In this document: piece by piece, positions 1 through 5,287 of the stretch
Layout of the letters: every line of letters starts with the position of its first letter
Numbering within the stretch: position 1 is the stretch's first letter
Assembly: GCA_934437695.1 (NCBI GenBank)
Contig: CAKSAW010000009.1
Span: 1-24,915, forward strand
Source: an uncultured Blautia sp.
GTDB lineage: Bacteria > Bacillota > Clostridia > Lachnospirales > Lachnospiraceae
Length of the DNA: 24,915 bases
Reading direction: 5' to 3'
The notes under the pieces: model-generated
What the model saw: the letters and a program-made list of their open reading frames with translations, nothing else
Databases searched by the model: none
What the model was told of the DNA's origin: nothing
Translations under genes and position numbers: made by a program

Positions 1-84
1 GCAGCCAGTCTTTCTACTGAGAAATTCGGAGCACAGACAGGAATGCCGACAAGGGAAGAAGTTGAATTGGAGTTAAAGAAATAA
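1..84 (+). CDS. rbsK: Ribokinase, C-terminal end (partial)
   Basis: Only the last 27 codons lie in the window; the frame is open from base 1 to the TAA at 82-84. The tail contains [14 protein letters not shown], which matches the usual C-terminus of ribokinase (the GAQ..IPT.EEV pattern of the PfkB sugar kinase family). Ribokinase phosphorylates D-ribose at O5 in the cytoplasm. The identification is supported by the next reading frame, an rbsD start one base after this stop, which is the classical rbsK-rbsD order. Whether the rest of the kinase is intact cannot be seen here. Confidence 0.8.
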   Translation, partial: AASLSTEKFGAQTGMPTREEVELELKK

Positions 85-85
85 A

Positions 86-223
86 ATGAAAAGATTTGGA
101 ATTTTAAACAGTGATATCGCAAGAGTATTAACCTATATGGGACACACCGATACTCTTGCGATCGGTGACTGCGGTCTGCCGATACCAGATACAACAGAAA
201 GGATCGACCTTGCACTGGAATAG
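86..223 (+). pseudogene. rbsD: D-ribose pyranase RbsD, truncated N-terminal fragment (45 aa)
   Basis: The reading frame starts one base after the rbsK stop and reads [15 protein letters not shown], then [16 protein letters not shown] and RIDLALE, before a TAG at 221-223. This is the N-terminal third of RbsD, including the conserved N-S-D-I, G-H-T-D and D-x-G-L-P-I-P motifs. The family is normally about 130-140 aa, so roughly 85-90 residues are missing, including the C-terminal part that helps build the active site at subunit interfaces. The fragment should not be active. The sequence after about base 211-219 no longer belongs to rbsD; it is rbsB in another frame. This is an internal deletion rather than a point nonsense mutation. 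Confidence 0.85.
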
Positions 224-387
224 TTGCAGCTGTAAAAGCAGGAAAAATGCTTGCAACAGTAGCACAGCAGCCTGATCAGATGGGTAAAACAGCAGTAGAT
301 ACAGCAATCGCTCTGGCAGATGGAGAGACTGTTGAGAAGTCTGTTCCTGTAGAAGTAAAACTTGTCACAAAAGACAGCGCAGAATAA
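217..387 (+). pseudogene. rbsB: Ribose ABC transporter substrate-binding protein RbsB, C-terminal remnant
   Basis: In the frame ending with TAA at 385-387 the translation reads [21 protein letters not shown], then MGKTAVDTAIALADGETVEK and a PVEVKLVTK tail. This matches the end of periplasmic-binding-protein family RbsB (Escherichia coli has the equivalent GKLAATIAQLPDQIG...KYPVDLKLVVK). About 56 residues of a protein of roughly 300 remain, with no start codon or signal peptide of its own. The left limit is set by the fusion point with rbsD at about 211-219. In the usual order rbsK-rbsD-rbsA-rbsC-rbsB, the missing part covers the rbsA ATPase, the rbsC permease and most of rbsB. Confidence 0.85.
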
Positions 388-437
388 CTGCCTGTGAAAA
401 GCCGGTAAAGAGAATAATATTTAATAAACAGATGCAT

Positions 438-470
438 AATACCTCCAGGAGAAAAACCGGAGGTATTTTT
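438..470 (+). terminator. Hairpin terminator of the ribose operon, 3' arm doubles as tepA ribosome binding site
   Basis: AATACCTCC (438-446) pairs perfectly with GGAGGTATT (459-467) across a 12-base loop and is followed by a short T run (466-470). The GGAGG at 459-463 lies seven bases before the tepA ATG at 471 and is clearly its Shine-Dalgarno sequence. Any message read through from upstream would therefore have the tepA ribosome binding site locked in the hairpin. A weak -10-like CATAAT at 435-440 could start transcripts inside the loop that would leave the site free; it has no convincing -35. Confidence 0.7.
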
Positions 471-1238
471 ATGGACAATATTGTGAGAAATGAAAACGGA
501 ACAGAAGAGAAAACTCAGGAGACAGAAGGTAAGGAACAGGAACTGAAAAAAGAGGATGAACAGAATGATCAGATCAAAGAGATGGGACAGGTGGTTCTGG
601 ACAGTAACTCCAGAAAGCATAAGGTGGAACTGCTGACTATCATCGGAGAGATCGAGGGGCATGAGTCTGCTCCTTCCCATTCCAAGACTACGAAATATGA
701 GCATGTGCTTCCAAAGCTTGCCATCATCGAAGATGATGAGGAAATCGAGGGCCTGCTGATCTTACTGAATACAGTGGGCGGAGATGTGGAGGCAGGACTT
801 GCTATTGCGGAAATGATCGCTTCCTTAAGTATTCCTACAGTATCATTAGTGTTGGGCGGCGGTCATTCCATCGGAGTGCCTATGGCTGTGTCAGCGGATT
901 ATTCTTTTGCAGTGCCAAGTGCGACGATGGTGATCCATCCTGTGCGTTCCAGCGGAATGTTTATAGGAGTAGCCCAGACTTACCGCAATATGGAGAAAAT
1001 CCAGGACCGTATCACCACATTTATCTCAGAACATTCCAGGGCATCCAGACAGCGCCTGGAAGAACTGATGCTGGATACGACTCAGCTTGTGAAGGATGTA
1101 GGGACAATGCTGGAAGGAAAAGAGGCAGTAAAAGAAGGCCTGATCGATGAGGTGGGAGGTATTAAGGAGGCGCTGGCCAAGTTATATGAGCTGATCGAAA
1201 ATAAAACATCATATAATGGAATTGCTATAGATAAATAA
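471..1238 (+). CDS. tepA: ClpP-like serine protease, TepA family
   Basis: This 255-residue protein belongs to the ClpP/crotonase superfamily, in the TepA (YmfB) branch found in spore-forming Firmicutes, where it is described as a translocation-enhancing protease. The acidic, charged N-terminus (residues 1-50) is followed by the ClpP fold. N-T-V-G-G-D-V at 100-106 is the oxyanion-loop region. G-G-G-H-S-I-G-V-P at 129-137 carries the probable nucleophile Ser133, and V-I-H-P at 154-157 the probable His156. The start at 471 is preferred over an in-frame ATG at 432 because GGAGG at 459-463 sits seven bases upstream and codons 432-470 encode the terminator hairpin. The cellular substrate is not known from sequence. 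Confidence 0.88.
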   Translation: MDNIVRNENGTEEKTQETEGKEQELKKEDEQNDQIKEMGQVVLDSNSRKHKVELLTIIGEIEGHESAPSHSKTTKYEHVLPKLAIIEDDEEIEGLLILLNTVGGDVEAGLAIAEMIASLSIPTVSLVLGGGHSIGVPMAVSADYSFAVPSATMVIHPVRSSGMFIGVAQTYRNMEKIQDRITTFISEHSRASRQRLEELMLDTTQLVKDVGTMLEGKEAVKEGLIDEVGGIKEALAKLYELIENKTSYNGIAIDK

Positions 1239-1304
1239 TGATGTTAGAGTCAAAAGGCATTTTGCCCCTGATATCAAATAGTTAAATAAAGTGAAAATTC
1301 TGGC

Positions 1305-1449
1305 GTTACTGTTCACTGGTAATATCCCGCGAGGTGTTTTTTGTGAGCGAAGGTCACAGAAAACCCGAGACATACCGCGCGAATTTATGCGATTAGCATA
1401 AATTCTGTGCATCGCGAAGCGTGTTGCTGGGAACGAAGTGAACAGTAAC
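1305..1449. repeat. Structured inverted-repeat (MITE-like) element
   Basis: GTTACTGTTCACT at 1305-1317 is exactly reverse-complementary to AGTGAACAGTAAC at 1437-1449, enclosing about 120 bases. Two clear hairpins lie inside: an 11-bp stem with one G-U pair at 1336-1346/1354-1364, and a perfect 9-bp stem AATTTATGC/GCATAAATT at 1382-1390/1396-1404. A third short hairpin, CGC-GAA-GCG, is at 1413-1421. The whole can fold into a multi-branched cruciform or RNA. Both strands carry short open frames through it, but none looks like a protein. It lies between tepA and the nfnA promoter. Its base composition, with CpG-containing motifs such as CGCGCG, differs from the flanks. I recognise the general type as a non-autonomous palindromic repeat, but no second copy is in the window. 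Confidence 0.65.
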
Positions 1450-1489
1450 ATTCCGGCTGAAATTTCTCATACATGTTGTAAATCAACTC

Positions 1490-1518
1490 TTGCCATATGT
1501 CGCAATTTGGCGTATTAT
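1490..1518 (+). promoter_or_regulatory. Promoter of nfnAB
   Basis: TTGCCA (1490-1495) and TATTAT (1513-1518) are separated by 17 bases, each with five of six consensus bases; an overlapping TATAAT sits at 1516-1521 with a 20-base spacing. The site is about 30 bases upstream of the AGGAGG at 1540-1545. It lies just outside the inverted-repeat element, so the element is probably not transcribed with nfnA from this promoter. Confidence 0.6.
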
Positions 1519-1551
1519 AATAAGAGGCTATTATTTGCGAGGAGGAAGACC

Positions 1552-2439
1552 ATGTATAAGATTTTAAAAGCTGAAACACTGGCTGCAAAGATTCATCTTA
1601 TGGTTGTACACGCACCACGTGTTGCAAGCCATTGCCAGCCAGGACAATTTATCATTGTAAAGATGGATGAGAAGGGTGAGAGAATCCCGCTTACTATCTG
1701 TGATTATGACCGTGAAGAAGGAACAATTACAATTGTATTCCAGGAGATCGGTGCGTCTACTATTAAGATGTCTGAACTGAAAGCAGGAGATTCTTTCCGC
1801 GATTTCGTAGGACCTCTCGGATGTCCGTCAGAATTCGTTAACGAAGATATCGAAGAATTAAAGAAAAAGAAAATGGTATTCGTTGCCGGCGGTGTTGGTA
1901 CAGCACCTGTTTATCCACAGGTTAAATGGCTGCATGAGCATGGAATCACAGCAGATGTTATCCTTGGTTCCAAGACAAAGGATATGGTTATCCTTGAGAA
2001 GGAACTTGGCGAAGTTTCCAATCTGTATGTTACAACAGATGATGGTTCCTATGGCCGTGCAGGTATGGTTACCAAGACTCTCGAGGATCTGGTGACAAAT
2101 GAAGGCAAGAGCTATGATGTCTGTGTAGCTATCGGACCGATGATCATGATGAAATTTGTCTGTCTTCTTACAAAGAAACTTGGCATTCATACAATTGTCA
2201 GCATGAACCCGATCATGGTTGATGGAACAGGCATGTGTGGCGCATGTCGTCTCCAGGTTGGCGATGAGATCAAATTTGCCTGCGTAGACGGACCGGAATT
2301 TGACGGACATCTCGTTGATTTCGATCAGGCTATGAAGAGAAGCCAGATGTACAAGACTGAAGAAGGACGTGCATTACTGAAGCTTCAGGAAGGCGATACA
2401 CATCACGGCGGATGTGGACATTGTGGAGGTGACAAGTAA
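1552..2439 (+). CDS. nfnA: NfnA, FAD/[2Fe-2S] subunit of NADH-dependent reduced ferredoxin:NADP+ oxidoreductase
   Basis: This 295-residue protein is of the PyrK/ferredoxin-NADP reductase type. Residues 45-48 (I-P-L-T, preceded by Arg44) form the flavin motif, and G-G-V-G-T-A-P at 113-119 the NAD-binding motif. The [2Fe-2S] region is at 224-244 (D-G-T-G-M-C-G-A-C...C) with Cys229, Cys232 and Cys244; in characterised NfnA an aspartate serves as fourth ligand, and Asp224 is the candidate. The tail H-H-G-G-C-G-H-C near the C-terminus could bind another metal. With NfnB it bifurcates electrons from NADPH, or confurcates ferredoxin and NADH to NADP+, in the cytoplasm. The start at 1552 follows AGGAGG by six bases; the frame is open further upstream, but only through the repeat element. 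The stop overlaps the nfnB start by one base, so translation is probably coupled. Confidence 0.85.
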   Translation: MYKILKAETLAAKIHLMVVHAPRVASHCQPGQFIIVKMDEKGERIPLTICDYDREEGTITIVFQEIGASTIKMSELKAGDSFRDFVGPLGCPSEFVNEDIEELKKKKMVFVAGGVGTAPVYPQVKWLHEHGITADVILGSKTKDMVILEKELGEVSNLYVTTDDGSYGRAGMVTKTLEDLVTNEGKSYDVCVAIGPMIMMKFVCLLTKKLGIHTIVSMNPIMVDGTGMCGACRLQVGDEIKFACVDGPEFDGHLVDFDQAMKRSQMYKTEEGRALLKLQEGDTHHGGCGHCGGDK

Positions 2440-3833
2440 TGGCAGATGCAAAGATGTTAAAGAAAGTTCCTGTAAGAGAACAGGATCCAAAGGTGCGTGC
2501 AACAAACTTTGAAGAAGTTTGTCTTGGATACAATCAGGAAGAAGCAATGGAAGAAGCACAGAGATGCTTAGGCTGTAAGAAACCGAAATGTGTGGAAGGC
2601 TGTCCTGTATCTATCAATATTCCTGGATTTATTGAACAGATCAAAGAAGGCAACATTGAAGAAGCATACAAAGTGATCGGATTATCTTCTGCACTTCCGG
2701 CTATCTGCGGACGTGTATGTCCTCAGGAGTCCCAGTGTGAAGGCAAATGTATCCGTGGAATCAAAGGGGAAGCCGTTTCCATCGGTAAACTGGAGAGATT
2801 TGTTGCTGACTATGCTCTGGAGCATGATATCAAACCAGCAGGAGCAGAGGTTAAGAACGGACATAAGGTTGCAGTTATCGGTTCCGGTCCTTCCGGACTT
2901 ACCTGCGCAGGAGACCTTGCAAAAGCAGGATATGATGTAACTGTATTCGAAGCTCTTCATGAACTTGGCGGCGTTCTTGTTTACGGTATTCCGGAGTTCC
3001 GTCTTCCGAAACAGAAAGTTGTTAAGAAAGAGATCGAGAAGGTTAAAGAATTAGGCGTTAAGTTTGAAACTAACGTAGTTATCGGTAAATCCACAACTAT
3101 CGATCAGCTGATCGAGGATGAGGGATTTGAGGCTGTATTCATTGGATCAGGTGCTGGTCTTCCTATGTTCATGGGTATTCCGGGTGAAAATGCGAGCGGT
3201 GTATTCTCTGCTAACGAATATCTTACAAGAAGTAACCTGATGAAAGCCTTTGATGAGTCTTATGACACACCTATCGCAGCAGGAAAGAAAGTAGCAGTTG
3301 TAGGTGGCGGTAACGTTGCAATGGATGCTGCAAGAACAGCTTTAAGACTTGGCGCTGAGGTACATATCGTATACAGAAGAAGTGAAGCAGAACTTCCTGC
3401 ACGAGCAGAAGAAGTTCATCACGCTAAGGAAGAGGGAATCATCTTCGATCTTCTTACAAACCCGAAGGAAATCCTTGTTGACGAGAACGGTCATGTAAAA
3501 GGTATGAAGGTTGTCAAGATGGAACTTGGCGAGCCGGATGCTTCAGGAAGACGTCGTCCGGTTGAGATCGCAGGATCCGAATATGACATGGATGTAGATA
3601 CAGTTATCATGTCTCTTGGTACTTCTCCGAACCCGCTGATCTCTTCCACAACAAAGGGTCTTGAAGTTAATAAGAGAAGATGTATTGTTGCTGAAGAAGA
3701 AACAGGTAAGACATCCAAAAACGGCGTATATGCCGGTGGTGATGCTGTTACAGGCGCAGCTACTGTTATTCTTGCCATGGGTGCAGGTAAAGCAGGTGCC
3801 AAAGGTATCGATGAGTATCTTAAAAATAAATAA
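2439..3833 (+). CDS. nfnB: NfnB, large FAD/2x[4Fe-4S] subunit (glutamate-synthase beta-like)
   Basis: This 464-residue protein is of the GltD/NfnB type. Cys43, 46, 51 and 55 and Cys90, 94, 100 and 104 form two cysteine groups for [4Fe-4S] clusters. A dinucleotide motif G-S-G-P-S-G-L follows at about 148-154 for FAD, and a second one, V-V-G-G-G-N-V-A-M-D, at about 289-298 for NADPH. The closing segment Y-A-G-G-D-A-V-T-G-A-A-T-V is the conserved C-terminal FAD contact. GltA-type annotations are common for this family. The tight pairing with a PyrK-like gene by a TAATG overlap, and the absence of a glutamate synthase alpha gene, favour NfnB. The complex links the NADPH, NADH and ferredoxin pools, which suits an acetogen or fermenter. 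Confidence 0.87.
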   Translation: MADAKMLKKVPVREQDPKVRATNFEEVCLGYNQEEAMEEAQRCLGCKKPKCVEGCPVSINIPGFIEQIKEGNIEEAYKVIGLSSALPAICGRVCPQESQCEGKCIRGIKGEAVSIGKLERFVADYALEHDIKPAGAEVKNGHKVAVIGSGPSGLTCAGDLAKAGYDVTVFEALHELGGVLVYGIPEFRLPKQKVVKKEIEKVKELGVKFETNVVIGKSTTIDQLIEDEGFEAVFIGSGAGLPMFMGIPGENASGVFSANEYLTRSNLMKAFDESYDTPIAAGKKVAVVGGGNVAMDAARTALRLGAEVHIVYRRSEAELPARAEEVHHAKEEGIIFDLLTNPKEILVDENGHVKGMKVVKMELGEPDASGRRRPVEIAGSEYDMDVDTVIMSLGTSPNPLISSTTKGLEVNKRRCIVAEEETGKTSKNGVYAGGDAVTGAATVILAMGAGKAGAKGIDEYLKNK

Positions 3834-3847
3834 TGTATAAATGATGC

Positions 3848-3876
3848 TTGACAGATTTTTAAGTCTGTGGCATGAT
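3848..3876 (+). promoter_or_regulatory. Promoter of the pheS T-box leader
   Basis: A perfect TTGACA at 3848-3853 is followed after 17 bases by CATGAT at 3871-3876 (four of six matches). The predicted start near 3883 leaves a leader of about 310 bases before pheS, right for a T-box. A 7-bp inverted repeat, CATGATT/AATCATG (3871-3877/3890-3896), overlaps the -10. Confidence 0.6.
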
Positions 3877-3909
3877 TGTTAATGTTGATAATCATGAAAG
3901 GCTTAGAAG

Positions 3910-4150
3910 GTGTTTTAGGGATTTATTTTCCACCAGAGAGAGGGAGTCATCGGCTGGAAGCTGCCTCAGGTTCAGATATTTCCTGAATTTCCCACCGGAG
4001 CCGCATTTCTGAATGACAGCAGTTGCTGTATGCAGTAGGAAATGACGTTACTGCGCGTTAAGCAGACCGAGAGCCTGTAGAAGATACAGGAAGCAGGGTG
4101 GTACCGCGGATATTTTACTCCGTCCCTTTATTGGGACGGAGTTTTTTGTT
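3910..4150 (+). promoter_or_regulatory. T-box riboswitch (tRNA-Phe responsive) controlling pheST
   Basis: The T-box core AGGGTGGTACCGCG is at 4095-4108. Its UGGU bulge would pair with the NCCA end of a tRNA with an A discriminator, as tRNA-Phe has. Downstream, ACTCCGTCCC (4117-4126) pairs perfectly with GGGACGGAGT (4133-4142) and is followed by a T run, forming the terminator. Upstream, Stem I is visible as CATCGGCT-type 5' sequence near 3948-3955 paired with AGCCG (3999-4003) and ATGAC (4013-4017). A UUC Phe codon at 4007-4009 lies in the specifier loop between those 3' segments. A further hairpin CCTGTA/TACAGG is at 4074-4090. Uncharged tRNA-Phe should stabilise the antiterminator and raise pheST expression. 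The exact left edge is approximate. Confidence 0.9.
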
Positions 4151-4195
4151 TTTCCTCAACAATCCTGCTATTATAACATAAAGGAGAAAGAGAAC

Positions 4196-5221
4196 ATGGA
4201 TATGAAAGAAAGACTTCAGGAACTGGCTGAAGCAGCCAGAAAACGGATTGATGAATCTGAAGGCCTGGATAAACTGAATGAAGTACGTGTGGCATACCTT
4301 GGCAAAAAAGGTGAGCTGACAGCAATCTTAAAAAGTATGAAAGATGTTGCTCCGGAAGAGCGTCCGAAAGTCGGACAGCTTGTGAATGAAACAAGAAGTA
4401 AGATCGAAGCGCTTCTTGATGAATCTAAACAGAGACTGGAAGAAGCGGTCCGTGAAGAAAAGATGAAACAGGAAGTAATTGATGTTACTTTACCTGCAAA
4501 GAAAGCCAAAATCGGCCATCGTCATCCGAATACCATTGCATTGGAAGAGGTAGAGCGTATTTTTGTTGGTATGGGCTATGAGGTAGTAGAAGGACCAGAA
4601 GTAGAGTATGCTGATTATAACTTTACAAAACTGAATATTCCTGAAAATCATCCGGCGCGTGATGAGCAGGATACTTTCTTTATTAATGATTCTATCCTTC
4701 TTCGTTCCCAGACATCACCGGTTCAGGCACGTACAATGGAAAAAGGCAAGTTGCCGATCCGTATGATCGCACCTGGACGTGTATTCCGTTCTGATGAAGT
4801 GGATGCAACACATTCTCCTTCTTTCCATCAGATTGAAGGTCTTGTGATTGATAAAAATATTACTTTTGCAGATCTTAAGGGAACTCTTCAGGAGTTTGCA
4901 CAGGAATTATTCGGACCTGAAACAAAGACGAAATTCAGACCTCATCATTTCCCGTTTACTGAGCCAAGTGCAGAAGTAGATGTGTCCTGTTTCAAATGCG
5001 GTGGTAAGGGATGCCGTTTCTGTAAAGGATCCGGCTGGATTGAAATCCTTGGCTGCGGTATGGTTCATCCAAATGTGTTAAGCATGTGCGGAATCGATCC
5101 GGAAGAATACACAGGATTTGCTTTTGGCGTAGGTCTGGAACGTATCGCACTTCTGAAATATGAGATTGATGATATGAGACTGCTCTATGAGAATGATATC
5201 CGTTTCCTTAAACAGTTCTAA
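4196..5221 (+). CDS. pheS: Phenylalanyl-tRNA synthetase alpha subunit
   Basis: This 341-residue class II synthetase subunit charges tRNA-Phe with phenylalanine as an alpha2beta2 enzyme with PheT. An N-terminal coiled coil for tRNA contact (about 1-90) precedes motif 1 (H-P-N-T-I and G-M-G-Y-E-V-V-E-G-P-E-V-E) and motif 2 (G-R-V-F-R-S-D-E-V-D-A-T-H-S-P-S-F-H-Q). Motif 3 is near the end (G-F-A-F-G-V-G-L-E-R-I-A). Before motif 3, C-F-K-C-G-G-K-G-C-R-F-C resembles a zinc knuckle, a normal variant of bacterial PheS. The ATG at 4196 follows AAGGAGAAAG. It is the first gene of the T-box-controlled operon and pheT follows after 66 bases. Confidence 0.97.
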   Translation: MDMKERLQELAEAARKRIDESEGLDKLNEVRVAYLGKKGELTAILKSMKDVAPEERPKVGQLVNETRSKIEALLDESKQRLEEAVREEKMKQEVIDVTLPAKKAKIGHRHPNTIALEEVERIFVGMGYEVVEGPEVEYADYNFTKLNIPENHPARDEQDTFFINDSILLRSQTSPVQARTMEKGKLPIRMIAPGRVFRSDEVDATHSPSFHQIEGLVIDKNITFADLKGTLQEFAQELFGPETKTKFRPHHFPFTEPSAEVDVSCFKCGGKGCRFCKGSGWIEILGCGMVHPNVLSMCGIDPEEYTGFAFGVGLERIALLKYEIDDMRLLYENDIRFLKQF

Positions 5222-5287
5222 AACATATCGGGGAAACGCAATTCTGCAGTTAAGTCTGAGTTATAATATAGAAAGAGGATTAGCAAA

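Noticed and set aside
432..470. Upstream ATG for tepA
   Set aside because: Those codons encode the terminator hairpin; the ribosome binding site fits only the ATG at 471.
276..704. 142-codon minus-strand open frame over the rbsB remnant and tepA
   Set aside because: It is antisense to recognisable rbsB and tepA sequence, has low-complexity hydrophobic content, and shows no family resemblance or ribosome binding site.
1438..1551. Longer N-terminus of NfnA starting inside the repeat element
   Set aside because: The extension would span the promoter, and the AGGAGG six bases before 1552 plus the family start point to the shorter protein.
1209..1588. Minus-strand open frames across the inverted-repeat element
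   Set aside because: They arise from the palindromic sequence and overlap the nfnA start; no protein-like features or start signals.
5222..5287. Internal promoter before pheT (TATAAT at 5262-5267)
   Set aside because: No acceptable -35 at the right distance; the T-box operon explains pheT expression.
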